Positions 54,836 through 63,860 of a DNA stretch of 64,000 bases are shown in pieces. This stretch comes from Maribellus sp. YY47 (lineage in GTDB: Bacteria; Bacteroidota; Bacteroidia; Bacteroidales; Prolixibacteraceae), in the NCBI RefSeq assembly GCF_023111095.1, contig NZ_JALGYW010000009.1, forward strand, positions 154,103 to 218,102. The letters are read 5' to 3'. A model generated the notes under the pieces. It saw nothing but the letters and a program-made list of their open reading frames with translations, was not told the origin of the DNA and searched no databases. Positions within the stretch are counted from its first letter, which is position 1; the number at the start of each line of letters is the position of its first letter. A program made the position numbers and the translations under genes.

Positions 54836-56947
54836 TTATTGAATTTGATCTATAAACCTTGAAGGAATAGTAAAAAACGCATCCCTGGAAGCCATATATG
54901 ATGGCATGGTAATGACCAGATTTTCCTTCGGACGGCTACAGGCCACATAAAATAACCGACGTTCTTCTTCCAACTCTTCAATGCTGTCTAAAGCCTTTAC
55001 CGACGGCATCAGTCCATCCAAGGCAAACGGGATAAAGACAGAATGCCATTCCAGACCTTTGGCTGAGTGAATGGTAGATATTGTCATTGGCTTTTCGTCA
55101 TCATCCTGTGGCCGTAACGAACTCTGAAACTTATCCGAAGGCGGTTCCAGGGTAAAGTCACTTACAAACTGCTCCACACTTTTGTATTTCCCTGCCAGCG
55201 AAGTCAGTATATCAAGATCATTATACCTGATTTCGTAATCATCCACCAGAGCCATCAGAACGGGCTTGTAATAATCCAGTATGGAATCAATAGCTGATGC
55301 TGAATCATCCTGCTTTTGCTGACAGGAATTAATTAGCCCGGATAGCTGTTTTAGTATCTTGTAGTACTTTTTACCTGAGAATCCGGAGAAATCAATACTC
55401 CCCTTTTTTCGATGAATTTCCTGTATGATCTGCCCTGCTGTAACTTTTCCAATCCCGGGAATCAGTTTTAGAACACGCTGCCAGGATACGGCATCATAAA
55501 CATTGAAGCTGATTTTCAGAAAGGCCAGCACATCCTTTATGTGACGCTTTTCTACGAATTTGATACCACCTACCATAACAAATGGTATCCCTCGTTTATT
55601 TAGTTCAATCTGAATGATATTTGAATGCCAGCTGGCGCGAACCAAAACTGCCATTTCAGAATAGGGTATCCCTTCTTCCTTTAACCGAAAGATCCGGTCT
55701 GCAATGAATTCTGCTTCCTGCTCCGTATCGTAAAGTTTCTTTATTAAAGGTTTATGAGGTGAGTTCCTGTCGCTGAACAAAGTTTTCTTAAATCCCAGAA
55801 CAGCGGATTCAACGATCCTGTTCGTAAAATCAAGGATCTGCTTGTTACTTCGGTAATTCTGCTCGATTTTGATCACCTTACAACTCTCATACCTGGAAGG
55901 AAAACGAAGTATGTTTTCAAAATTCGCCCCCCGAAAACCATAGATGCTTTGCATGTCATCTCCAACTACGGTTACGCAGTTTCGATCACCTGTCAGCAGT
56001 TCCACTATTTCGTTCTGAGCAATGTTAGTGTCCTGGTATTCGTCTACAAGGATGTATTTAAACTTCTTTTGCAACAGCTGCCTGAACTCCGCATTATCTC
56101 TCAGTCCGATTCGTAACCGATCGATCAGGTCATCATAATCCAGCAAATTTGCCGCTTTTTTGTACTGGTTGAACCCTTCTTCTATTTTTACAATCTGCAG
56201 TGTAAATTCAACCTGTGTATTGTAATACTGAAAGATAATTTCGTCAACAGGCTTTTCCTGGTTATGCGACTTGGATATAATGTCATAGACGGTGTCTTTC
56301 GAGGGAAAGGCCTTTCGGCCATTCCCTGAAATCTTTAATTCTGTTTTCACCAGATCGACAATATCCTCTGCATCCTTTGCATCGATAATCGAGAAATTCG
56401 GTGACAGCCCAACGAAGTGATGATATTTGCGTAGTACGTAATTCGCAAAAGAGTGAAACGTTCCGCCAAATACATTTCCGGGATTAGTTCCTTTAAGTAG
56501 CACGTTCACCCTGTTGAGCATTTCCTTTGATGCCTTCTTTGTAAAGGTCAGCAACAGGATTTCTTCCGGCAAATAACCTTTTTCAATCAGGTAGCTTACC
56601 TTGTAGGTTATAACCCGTGTCTTTCCTGTTCCTGCACCGGCAATCACCAACAAAGGATTATCGATCTCCAGGACTGCACTCAATTGCTGAGAATTTAGCT
56701 CTGCCTGGTAGTCGATCTTGTACTTTGTCGGATCATCTATTTTATGACTGACTATCTTGCTGTCGATTGATCGTGCAATTGCTTGCAATTCTTCTATCCG
56801 GCATTTCAGGTCATCATTTGGCAAGGCTTCTATACTCGCTTCCTGACCTGTTTCGCAAGAGAAACTGTACGGATCAGAACCGGATCTATTGAATTTAGCG
56901 CTGCCCGCCAATGAAATAAGATTTCGAAATTCAGAATTTGTATTCAT
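54836..56947 (-). CDS. UvrD/PcrA-like superfamily 1 DNA helicase
   Basis: A 703-aa ATP-dependent 3'-5' helicase. Motifs in order: LLVIAGAGTGKTRVITYKV (Walker A, near residue 105), ILLLTFTKKASKEML (Ia), FHSFANYVLRKYH, ILVDEYQDTN (II), VVGDDMQSIYGFRGAN (III), IEQNYRSN (IV), MTISTIHSAKGLEWHSVFIP (V) and EERRLFYVACSRPKENLVIT (VI). The N-terminal ~90 residues are extra and not recognised. Start at ATG 56947; the open frame upstream overlaps the next gene. A helicase of this type within a mobile module may aid its replication. Confidence 0.92.
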   Translation of the reverse strand: MNTNSEFRNLISLAGSAKFNRSGSDPYSFSCETGQEASIEALPNDDLKCRIEELQAIARSIDSKIVSHKIDDPTKYKIDYQAELNSQQLSAVLEIDNPLLVIAGAGTGKTRVITYKVSYLIEKGYLPEEILLLTFTKKASKEMLNRVNVLLKGTNPGNVFGGTFHSFANYVLRKYHHFVGLSPNFSIIDAKDAEDIVDLVKTELKISGNGRKAFPSKDTVYDIISKSHNQEKPVDEIIFQYYNTQVEFTLQIVKIEEGFNQYKKAANLLDYDDLIDRLRIGLRDNAEFRQLLQKKFKYILVDEYQDTNIAQNEIVELLTGDRNCVTVVGDDMQSIYGFRGANFENILRFPSRYESCKVIKIEQNYRSNKQILDFTNRIVESAVLGFKKTLFSDRNSPHKPLIKKLYDTEQEAEFIADRIFRLKEEGIPYSEMAVLVRASWHSNIIQIELNKRGIPFVMVGGIKFVEKRHIKDVLAFLKISFNVYDAVSWQRVLKLIPGIGKVTAGQIIQEIHRKKGSIDFSGFSGKKYYKILKQLSGLINSCQQKQDDSASAIDSILDYYKPVLMALVDDYEIRYNDLDILTSLAGKYKSVEQFVSDFTLEPPSDKFQSSLRPQDDDEKPMTISTIHSAKGLEWHSVFIPFALDGLMPSVKALDSIEELEEERRLFYVACSRPKENLVITMPSYMASRDAFFTIPSRFIDQIQ

Positions 56948-56966
56948 TTGCTTTCTGTTTAAATTA

Positions 56967-57416
56967 TTACTCTGATCCGGGGATAAATGGAACCCGGTAA
57001 ATCCGTGAAAAAACTCCGTTTGTGATGGAATATTTACCCCATAATATATCAATAGGATCTAAAGGCTGCAGATCTCTCACTGCAAGTTTCTTGTCAGGAA
57101 ACCGTTGCTTTAATTGTTCTTCTACATAGGGAATTGGCCTGTATTCGAGAAGAGCAAAAAAGATTTTAAACCAGATCTTACGATCATTCCTCGAAAGAAA
57201 TTTCTCACATTGCGTCTTCTTCTTATCCAGAATGTTCTCGTTTAACAGGCAGGTTCCGTAAGAGACAAAGCCACCCTTTTCCTCCACACTGAAGTTACTG
57301 TACCTGGAATATGCACAGGTAGCACAACTTCTGGTGACCGGATTAAAAAAACATTTCCTTTCGTGTGCAGCACAAGATGCCTTCAACTTGTAATTCTTTT
57401 TTTGCAGTAACTGCAT
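56967..57416 (-). CDS. Cys-rich protein, putative metal-binding, unassigned
   Basis: A 149-aa protein with an N-terminal Cys cluster (CAAHERKC, SCATCAYSR, YGTCLLNE, TQCEKFLS) that could hold zinc or an iron-sulphur cluster, followed by a basic, aromatic C-terminal part (VEEQLKQRFPDKKLAVRDLQ). I do not recognise the family. It lies between the HTH gene and the helicase gene, 19 bp before the latter, in the same direction. Comparable Cys-rich proteins occur in phage replication regions. Confidence 0.6.
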   Translation of the reverse strand: MQLLQKKNYKLKASCAAHERKCFFNPVTRSCATCAYSRYSNFSVEEKGGFVSYGTCLLNENILDKKKTQCEKFLSRNDRKIWFKIFFALLEYRPIPYVEEQLKQRFPDKKLAVRDLQPLDPIDILWGKYSITNGVFSRIYRVPFIPGSE

Positions 57417-57677
57417 TCATAAACTTCAATCTTTTTCATAATTTTAGGATTTTAAATGATTAATAATCTACTACTTACACTCTATTTTTCTATGATAAAC
57501 TTTCTTCTGTACGATTATAATTTGATGCAGACCTTCCCTATTCACCGATCAGAAGCAGTCCCGGAGGACGTCTGATCAGTGCAACACTTTTTGTTGTATG
57601 GGCTTAAGCCCAAATCATTCTGTAATTTTTGCTACCAGCGCTTTTTCTTCAAAACTGTAGCAATGTGGAAAGCTGCG
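57417..57677. other. Gap with hairpins inside the module
   Basis: It contains GATCAGA/TCTGATC (about 57547-57577) enclosing an imperfect GTCC/GGAC stem, and the palindrome GGGCTTAAGCCC near 57601. It may hold a terminator or an internal promoter that separates the HTH gene from the two genes to the left. Confidence 0.35.
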
Positions 57678-58211
57678 CTATGTTGAATCATTGAAACCTT
57701 TGCTTGGGGCTCCCGCAGCCTTTTTGGCTCTGATATGGTTTGTTATCTGTTCTACAAACTTGGAATGAGTAGTCATTATACTTTCTTCCTTTATCGGAGG
57801 TATTTCTTTGGCTCCGGCTACAGCCAACTTCTCCATCAGATAGGGAGCTGCAATTGCAATGAACTGGATCAGATCTTTTGTTTTAATGCTTGCCGGATCA
57901 TTCTTTAGCCGCTCGCCCATCAGATTCAGTGATTTCAGAAAGGTTGTGCGAAGCTTAACTGAGATATTTTCCAGGTCTGCATCCAGTATCATCTTTTTTC
58001 TGGCTATGTTTTTTGATTCTTCAAATACTGCCGGTTTGTTCTGCAGGTACTCCGACCAGTACTGTTTATAATATCGTGCAACTGTTGATCGTGAAATCCC
58101 CAGTTCCCTGGCCGTTAGCGATTGGTTCATGTTATTGGACTCCAACGCTCGCAGGTATCTTAATTTCTGACGTTCAGATGATTTCTCGTATATTCTTTTT
58201 TGATCATTCAT
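57678..58211 (-). CDS. HTH protein, phage terminase small subunit-like
   Basis: A 177-aa protein with an N-terminal helix-turn-helix (MNQSLTARELGISRSTVARYYKQYW, residues 28-52) and a helical oligomerisation-type region (LENISVKLRTTFLKSLNLMG; TKDLIQFIAIAAPYLMEK). The order resembles phage terminase small subunits, but no large terminase subunit is present, so it could as well be a module regulator. It follows dnaB by 20 bp. Confidence 0.6.
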   Translation of the reverse strand: MNDQKRIYEKSSERQKLRYLRALESNNMNQSLTARELGISRSTVARYYKQYWSEYLQNKPAVFEESKNIARKKMILDADLENISVKLRTTFLKSLNLMGERLKNDPASIKTKDLIQFIAIAAPYLMEKLAVAGAKEIPPIKEESIMTTHSKFVEQITNHIRAKKAAGAPSKGFNDST

Positions 58212-58231
58212 TTTCTTTGTTTTTAATTGTG

Positions 58232-59560
58232 CTAAAACTCTTTGTCAAATACTTCCGTGGCTTCTTTGAACCTGGTCATCTGGTCGTTACATTTAACATC
58301 AAAACTTCCCAGCTTACCCCGGCGATGTTTTGCTACCGAGAACTCAATAATATTTTCTTTCTCCCCGGGTCGATGCAGGAAGAACACGCTATCGGCATCC
58401 TGCTCTATTGACCCCGATTCGCGCAAATGAGACAGTTTTGGTGTTTCACCCTCTGCTGTCCGGTTCAGCTGAGATAGTGCCAATACGGGGATGTTTCGGG
58501 TCTGTGCGATCATTTTTAATGTTCGGCTGATCTGTGCCACCTCTTGCTCCCTAATCATAGCCTTCTTAACCGGGCTAATCAGCTGCAGGTAATCAATGAT
58601 TACGAAGTCGCATTTCCCGTGTTTATGGTTTTCACGAACCATAGCCTGCACCTGTTCCACGTTCATTCCACTTGCATCCCGGAAGATGATCGTAAGGTTT
58701 TCCAGTTCTCCGACTGCTTTATTGATTTTCTTCCAGTCCTCGGTGTCCAAACGTCCGTCACGTATATTAGCACGATAAATACCGCTTACGGTTGCCAACA
58801 GTATCCTGGCAAGATCTTCCTTTTTCATTTCATAACTGAAGAAATTTACCCGGTAGCCTGAAATTGCTGCCATCATTGCAAAATGAAGTGCAAAGGAGGT
58901 CTTACCTACACCTGGTCTGGCTGCCAGGATACACAAATCACCATTGCGCCAGCCACCGGATGCTTCGTCGAGGCTTTCGAAACCGGTTGGGATACCTGGT
59001 GTTTGTTTTTCCTTTAACCTGACACAATCCTGGTTCATTTCTTCCATGGTATCTTTCAGCACAATTGGTAATGGTGTTCCAGCATCTGCCACCGTAAAAA
59101 TGCTTTCAAGATCGGTTCCGGACTGCTGCCACTGCTGACCAATTTCTTCCACATCCCTGCCATCATATGACATACCGATTATTTCAGTGGCCTTCAAAAT
59201 TGATTCCCTTTGATAATACCTTTCAGCGATGATCCGGGAATGAGCCTCAATATGTGCGGCAGAAACAACATTCCTTGTTAGCTGGGTGAGATAACCCGGT
59301 CCTCCGATTGATTCGAGATGACCCGCATCTTTTAGGCTTTGGGTTACCGTTATTAAGTCTATCGGCTGATTCTTCGCCATCTGCGTCTTGATATGCTCAA
59401 AAATTTTCTGATTGGCTTCGGAATAAAAATGCTGGGCATCAATTATTCCGTTTATTTTTTCGAAAGCACCGTATTCAACCATCAGTGCTCCAAGAACCGC
59501 ACCTTCTGCATCTAATGCCTGCGGTGGTACTTTATCCTGTATTCCCCAATAACTATTCAT
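58232..59560 (-). CDS. Replicative DNA helicase, DnaB family (phage/island type)
   Basis: A 442-aa helicase: DnaB N-terminal domain (PPQALDAEGAVLGALMVEYGAFEKI, residues 12-36, quoted within limits as PQALDAEGAVLGALMVEY), then the RecA-like core with Walker A AARPGVGKTSFALHFAMM, VNFFSYEMKKEDLARILLA, CDFVIIDYLQLISP (Walker B) and LALSQLNRTAEGETPKLSHL with RESGSIEQDADSVFFLHRPG. It is slightly shorter than chromosomal DnaB. With the replication-initiator-like gene 4 bp upstream it forms the replication core of the mobile module. Confidence 0.92.
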   Translation of the reverse strand: MNSYWGIQDKVPPQALDAEGAVLGALMVEYGAFEKINGIIDAQHFYSEANQKIFEHIKTQMAKNQPIDLITVTQSLKDAGHLESIGGPGYLTQLTRNVVSAAHIEAHSRIIAERYYQRESILKATEIIGMSYDGRDVEEIGQQWQQSGTDLESIFTVADAGTPLPIVLKDTMEEMNQDCVRLKEKQTPGIPTGFESLDEASGGWRNGDLCILAARPGVGKTSFALHFAMMAAISGYRVNFFSYEMKKEDLARILLATVSGIYRANIRDGRLDTEDWKKINKAVGELENLTIIFRDASGMNVEQVQAMVRENHKHGKCDFVIIDYLQLISPVKKAMIREQEVAQISRTLKMIAQTRNIPVLALSQLNRTAEGETPKLSHLRESGSIEQDADSVFFLHRPGEKENIIEFSVAKHRRGKLGSFDVKCNDQMTRFKEATEVFDKEF

Positions 59561-59564
59561 GGTT

Positions 59565-60224
59565 CTAACGTTCTAATTTTTGTATTTTTCTCTCTTCTGG
59601 TCTTTTCCGGTTAGCCGGACTGCTGTCGATAATTTCATCCTCCCAGTGTTCACCATTCAAATATGTGAGGGGATTTTTCCGAAATCGCTTATCCGGAGTG
59701 GATGCAACGTATTTTGGAACGTGCTCCAGTATCTGTTGCTGAACCTCAGGTGATAGACTCTTCCATTTCTTTCCGCATTGTTTCTTACCTTCTTTTTTAT
59801 CATAAAGCAGCCAAAATCGATTAAATAATTCTTCTTTAATTTCTTTACCTTCTTGAATAGTGGCCCTTTGCCGGCCCCTTGACGGCCCTTTTGCTGGCCC
59901 TGCCCTTACCAGTGAAATCTGATAAGTACCCCATTCATTGATTGTTATCACACTGTATTTGCTGGCCCTTTTTATGCTGATTTCTCCTGTTCTTTCGAGC
60001 TTCAAAAGTGCCCCACGAATCTGCTTCTCTGTAAGGGCTAACTCGGATGCCAGTTTCCGTCTGCCTGTGATTAATTCTCCCGGTTTTAGATCCTGATCTT
60101 CCCTGCCACAATGATCATACGTTGCCTTTATCAGGAGGTGTATGAACAACCGGGATACTACAGCATCAGTGTACCAGCGCCAGTGTTCAATCTTTCGGAA
60201 GAGCTTGATGAAGGTTTCACTCAT
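59565..60224 (-). CDS. Replication initiator-like protein (phage O/DnaD-type)
   Basis: A 219-aa protein. Its N-terminal winged-helix region includes FIKLFRKIEHWRWYTDAVVS and ASELALTEKQIRGALLKLER. A basic linker (GPAKGPSRGRQR) follows, then a C-terminal DnaB-contact-like segment (FNRFWLLYDKKEGKKQCGKKW ... RFRKNPLTYLNGEHWEDE). This arrangement fits phage initiators that bind the origin and load DnaB, and the next gene is dnaB. It overlaps the end of 60217-60474 by 8 bp. Confidence 0.75.
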   Translation of the reverse strand: MSETFIKLFRKIEHWRWYTDAVVSRLFIHLLIKATYDHCGREDQDLKPGELITGRRKLASELALTEKQIRGALLKLERTGEISIKRASKYSVITINEWGTYQISLVRAGPAKGPSRGRQRATIQEGKEIKEELFNRFWLLYDKKEGKKQCGKKWKSLSPEVQQQILEHVPKYVASTPDKRFRKNPLTYLNGEHWEDEIIDSSPANRKRPEERKIQKLER

Positions 60225-60474
60225 GACCTTGCCCCTCCCATAATTTTAATTGATGCAAGCACGGTCTGGCATAATCAGGATTTGACGTATAGTACTGATT
60301 CGGTTCTCCGGTGATCTCACAAGGTTTAAAGCCTGCATCCCACAGCATCTCAGCCTTTCGTAATTCTGTCAGGCAATGCTTTATGGTCCGTAGACTTAAT
60401 CCGGTTCCGTTTTTTATCATAGCCTCGGTAGCAGATTTATCCCTGAGGTATTGAAGGATTTGTTTTAGTTCCAT
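60217..60474 (-). CDS. Small winged-helix DNA-binding protein
   Basis: An 85-aa protein with a MarR/Rrf2-like wHTH pattern: LKQILQYLRDKSATEAMIKN, GLSLRTIKHCLTELRKAEML and a short C-terminal tail. It may regulate the module or take part in origin recognition with the larger initiator-like protein, whose start codon it overlaps. No specific family is assigned. Confidence 0.6.
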   Translation of the reverse strand: MELKQILQYLRDKSATEAMIKNGTGLSLRTIKHCLTELRKAEMLWDAGFKPCEITGEPNQYYTSNPDYARPCLHQLKLWEGQGHE

Positions 60475-60526
60475 TGTTAAAACTTTAGTGGATGATTTCG
60501 GAATGATGTTTTTGCCATTGGGTCTA

Positions 60527-61018
60527 TCATCCCAGGTAGTTTTTCAGTAAGGAATTTTGATTCGGATTTTCTGATTTTACTTCGGATTCTTCCTTCTTTT
60601 CATTTTTGTAATCAGACTCCTGGATGTCTTTTGTAAGATCCTTTAGTTCCAGCAAGACCTGTTGCTTGCTTATATTGTATTTCGAGAGCGCCTTATTCAG
60701 TTCCAGAGTAGCTGCCAGCATAAATTCTTCAGGAGAATTGCTGGTGCAATCAATATACACTTCCCTAACAACCGAACCGAAAAGAAACTTTTCTTTCCAT
60801 CGAATTTCATATCCCCGGGAATTTTTCGAGAATAACAACCTAACTTCCAACCTTTTATCGACAAATCCCCAAATCAGTTGTGTATCCTCCCCATGTAACT
60901 GCGTAAAGCGATCGTTTTTCCCCCGCAGCATGTTTTCACAGGTTGTTCTTTCACTTTGTGTTTGTTCAGTCAACATTTCGTTGACGGTTGAAGAACTCTG
61001 CTTCATTTGATTGTTCAT
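60527..61018 (-). CDS. Hypothetical protein of the mobile module
   Basis: A 163-aa hydrophilic protein without signal peptide. The middle (QLIWGFVDKRLEVRLLFSKN, RWKEKFLFGSVVREVYIDCT) is beta-rich, and the last 40 residues are a charged helix (ELKDLTKDIQESDYKNEKKE). I do not recognise it. It lies between the excisionase-like and wHTH genes. Confidence 0.5.
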   Translation of the reverse strand: MNNQMKQSSSTVNEMLTEQTQSERTTCENMLRGKNDRFTQLHGEDTQLIWGFVDKRLEVRLLFSKNSRGYEIRWKEKFLFGSVVREVYIDCTSNSPEEFMLAATLELNKALSKYNISKQQVLLELKDLTKDIQESDYKNEKKEESEVKSENPNQNSLLKNYLG

Positions 61019-61090
61019 TTTTAAAATATTAAATGATTTATATTGATTTTACAGGCACCAGTGGGTGCTATTTTTCGATTATGGGTAAGA

Positions 61091-61525
61091 TTATCTAATC
61101 CGCTGGAAACTTTCAGCAGCATTGAGAACCTCACTTTTCCAGTATCTAATCCGGCTGTTAATGCGAAGCGGATTAAGTATTCCTTTTTCTTCCCAGCGAA
61201 TCATAGTAAGTACTGTTCTGACATTCAGAATCCGCATGGCCTCTTTCCGAGTAATCTGTTTATCTTCTTTTTCTGAACTGTCGGCAAGCTCGCTGTTTGA
61301 AGTTAAATTTGGTAGGTCCGTGGAAGTGTGAACCACTGGATCGCTTGTTTTAGTTGAAACCGTAGCATAAGAATTTCTAATCTCAAAAGCCTTTTGCATC
61401 ATTGAATCGATAAAGGCACTATCAGTCGTACCTTCAGTCTCCTTATGGAATTTGTAAAGCTCGCCGGCAGTAAACACGAACTGTACATTTTTAAAGTCTT
61501 TTGAATTAAAATTTGAATCGTTCAT
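61091..61525 (-). CDS. Excisionase-like / MerR-type HTH protein
   Basis: A 144-aa protein with a C-terminal helix-turn-helix of the excisionase (Xis/AlpA/DUF-HTH_17) type: ITRKEAMRILNVRTVLTMIR, WEEKGILNPLRINSRIRYWK, ending in a helix (SEVLNAAESFQRIR). The N-terminal half is unassigned. In integrative elements such proteins bind att arms or the integrase promoter. An array of repeated boxes at 61585-61665 lies directly upstream of the start codon. Confidence 0.75.
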   Translation of the reverse strand: MNDSNFNSKDFKNVQFVFTAGELYKFHKETEGTTDSAFIDSMMQKAFEIRNSYATVSTKTSDPVVHTSTDLPNLTSNSELADSSEKEDKQITRKEAMRILNVRTVLTMIRWEEKGILNPLRINSRIRYWKSEVLNAAESFQRIR

Positions 61526-61584
61526 TGCATTAATTTGTCATGATGTGATCAAAACTAATGCACTGGCAAACCGGAAAAAATAGG

Positions 61585-61665
61585 CACCCTAACGGTTACC
61601 CCAATGGCTATTAATGAATCCCCTAATGATTACCCTAATGAGCATCATTTTTACTAATGGGGATT
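61585..61665. repeat. Iteron-like repeat cluster upstream of the excisionase-like gene
   Basis: Repeated boxes of the form (A/T)CCC(C)TAAtGa occur: ACCCTAACGG at 61586, ACCCCAATGG at 61598, TCCCCTAATGA at 61619, ACCCTAATGA at 61632, and an inverse copy within CTAATGGGGATTA near 61654. Spacing is about 12-21 bp. They may be operator sites for the excisionase-like protein or an origin. Confidence 0.5.
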
Positions 61666-61687
61666 AGATGACATGGTAATGATTCAT

Positions 61688-61718
61688 AAAAAAACCGCTG
61701 AAAAATAATCAGCGGTTT
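61688..61718 (-). terminator. Terminator after the integrase transcription unit
   Basis: AAACCGCTGA (61692-61701) pairs with TCAGCGGTTT (61709-61718) around a 7-nt loop. On the minus strand TTTTTT follows. It separates the integrase unit from the replication unit. Confidence 0.8.
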
Positions 61719-61724
61719 ATGATT

Positions 61725-62462
61725 TTAGATTGCGGAATCGATGCAGTCGTCTGGATTTATTGGCGTCTTCCCGGTGAAGTACCGTACTAGCGATCGTCCA
61801 AACTTTTTTTTGAAAACAAAAGCCGAATACAGATAGATTGCGGTCTTTTCATTCGAGGCAGGGAAATGTACGTCTCCGTCCTCTTTTAGTTTTTTGAATA
61901 AACAGGCAAATTGATTCTGTGTTCCATTGAAATTTATGTGAAACCTAAATGGTTCACCGAAAACAAATTTACGGAACTCTTCCTGAGGTGAAAAATATTG
62001 TTTCAGATTGTTATAGTGGTCTTCCTTAAATCTATCCACAAAAATAGGTCTGAGTAAATGAAAGCCGCTCCACTTAGCGGGTGTTGGTTTAGCTGGAGCT
62101 GCCTGGCCCCCTTCTTTTTCTTTAACAATTCTGTCAATAATATCCTTAACATGACTTATCGTATTCATGCTTACTTCCATACCTGGCTCTCCAACTATAA
62201 AACCGATATGTACGATATCTCCGAAAACTTTCTCCTGCTGTGCTACCTGAAAAATCTCATCCTGCCACATTTCCAATATTTCAAGGCAACCATCTTTAAA
62301 ATTATCAAACGATATTCCCTGCCTACCGGCCTTTTCCCATTCTTCCTTCAGGTAGTATTCGAATAAATCATTCTCTTTCCCCTTGCTATATGTTTCTGTC
62401 AATATCTTTTCATAATCCAGTTCGTCATGATCTGGAGCAACGAGATTAATTATCAATGTCAT
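61725..62462 (-). CDS. Hypothetical protein co-transcribed with the integrase
   Basis: A 245-aa cytoplasmic-looking protein that starts 3 bp after the integrase stop. The N-terminal half is acidic and helical (LDYEKILTETYSKGKENDLF), and a Pro/Ala linker (GQAAPAKPTPAKW) leads to a C-terminal basic domain (FRKFVFGEPFRFHINFNGTQ; TAIYLYSAFVFKKKFGRSLV). Similar genes next to Bacteroidota tyrosine recombinases are common but unstudied. Function unknown. Confidence 0.6.
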   Translation of the reverse strand: MTLIINLVAPDHDELDYEKILTETYSKGKENDLFEYYLKEEWEKAGRQGISFDNFKDGCLEILEMWQDEIFQVAQQEKVFGDIVHIGFIVGEPGMEVSMNTISHVKDIIDRIVKEKEGGQAAPAKPTPAKWSGFHLLRPIFVDRFKEDHYNNLKQYFSPQEEFRKFVFGEPFRFHINFNGTQNQFACLFKKLKEDGDVHFPASNEKTAIYLYSAFVFKKKFGRSLVRYFTGKTPINPDDCIDSAI

Positions 62463-62465
62463 ATT

Positions 62466-63671
62466 TTATAGGTTATAAATTTTCTCCCAATGTTTTTGAA
62501 GCTTTCGTGCATGCTCTTCCTCTGATACCTTGATATATCTGAGGAACGAATTTATTGTTCTATGCCCTGTCATTTTCATAATGGTAATAACCTCCACATC
62601 CTGGTTATATAAGTTCGTTGCAAAACTTCTTCTGGCTGTATGACTGGTAACCATTTCCCACTTTTCAAGTGTCTTTTCTGAGTAGGCTCCTCCCTTGGTT
62701 ATTCCCTTTATCTCCTTTTGGCGAAGCCGAGAAGCTTTGGCAATAAGTTTAAGATCACGATTGAATGGCTGGTTAGCTTTGGGCTTGGGAAGTTTCCAAT
62801 CATGGCGTTCCAGAATTTCCTTGACAACCGGATGGAGTGGAATTATTACACGGCCCTTTGTTTTAGCCTGTTTGAAATAAATCAGGTTCCCTTTTATATT
62901 TTCGGAAGATATTTTGTCATAGTCACTGAACCTGACTCCGACCCAACTGGCGATCACATATAAGTCACGTGTATCATAAAGCCAGGGATGTCTGTCAAGG
63001 TTCACCCTTGAAATCCGTGAAATTTCTTCTTCATTCAGATAAATATTATCACTTTCTTCTGTTTTTAACTTAAATGCTTTGTAGTCTGAATATAGATTTA
63101 CTTTCTCCTCTTCGGCAGCACGTGCCAATGCCTTAATCACTTTCATTCTGTCAAAAATCGTGTTTTGAGCTAATCCCTGCCTTTCAAGATTAAGGCTGTA
63201 TTTCTTCATAAAGGCCAAATCAAGTCCCTTCCAATCCAAATCTGGATCGAACTCTTTGAGACTTTTCAACATTGCTTCGTATTTATACTTTGTTCGCTTC
63301 GCTACATTTATCGAGGCAATATGTCGTTCTGCCCAATCGTAAATGGCTGTACTAAGAAGTTTCTCGTATTTTTTTGGGAAGCGATATTGATCAACAACAG
63401 ACAAAAGCCATCCCTTCGGATATTCGTTTGTTTCCAGAGATTCTTCTAACACATGGCTTTTTAGTTTTTGAAGTCGGTTTTGAAGCGGATCCTTACCTTT
63501 AAAGTAAGCTTTTGTGAAATCCTGCTTTTCAATATTCCAGTATTCAAGCTTTATTGTTTCACCGGTTGTCGTTGACTGGTCAGTGCTACCTGACTTAAAT
63601 CGAATGCGGATAAAAACATCTTTGCTTTGATCCGTTGCTTTAGTTAAAACCTTGAAATATACTTTTGCCAT
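62466..63671 (-). CDS. Tyrosine recombinase/phage-type integrase
   Basis: A 401-aa site-specific recombinase. N-terminal arm-binding domain (AKVYFKVLTKATDQSKDVFI), a SAM-like core-binding domain (residues about 110-205), and the catalytic domain with the first Arg in ASWVGVRFSDYDKIS, the HxxR box TSHTARRSFATNLYNQ, GH in MKMTGHRTINSFL and the nucleophile Tyr in RYIKVSEEEH. All catalytic residues are present. I start at ATG 63671 because the upstream in-frame extension is AT-rich and unlike the family. It lies 190 bp from the putative attR and is the natural agent for insertion at the tRNA-Leu gene. Confidence 0.93.
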   Translation of the reverse strand: MAKVYFKVLTKATDQSKDVFIRIRFKSGSTDQSTTTGETIKLEYWNIEKQDFTKAYFKGKDPLQNRLQKLKSHVLEESLETNEYPKGWLLSVVDQYRFPKKYEKLLSTAIYDWAERHIASINVAKRTKYKYEAMLKSLKEFDPDLDWKGLDLAFMKKYSLNLERQGLAQNTIFDRMKVIKALARAAEEEKVNLYSDYKAFKLKTEESDNIYLNEEEISRISRVNLDRHPWLYDTRDLYVIASWVGVRFSDYDKISSENIKGNLIYFKQAKTKGRVIIPLHPVVKEILERHDWKLPKPKANQPFNRDLKLIAKASRLRQKEIKGITKGGAYSEKTLEKWEMVTSHTARRSFATNLYNQDVEVITIMKMTGHRTINSFLRYIKVSEEEHARKLQKHWEKIYNL

Positions 63672-63860
63672 TCGATCAGTATTTTCCAGGCAAATTACAA
63701 ACATCGGGTATGACTTCAAAAATTCATACCCGTAAGTTATGAACAAAAGTAAAGTTATAAGAATAATTCTATTTAAAATATCTTGTTAAATCCGGCTATA
63801 TAAGGGGCATTTGACAAAAATATGATTTACGAAGATATTTTTCAATTCACTTAATTTAGT

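Noticed and set aside
57678..58211. Calling the module a complete prophage because of a terminase-small-like gene
   Set aside because: No large terminase, portal, capsid or tail gene is in the window, and the HTH protein could be a regulator.
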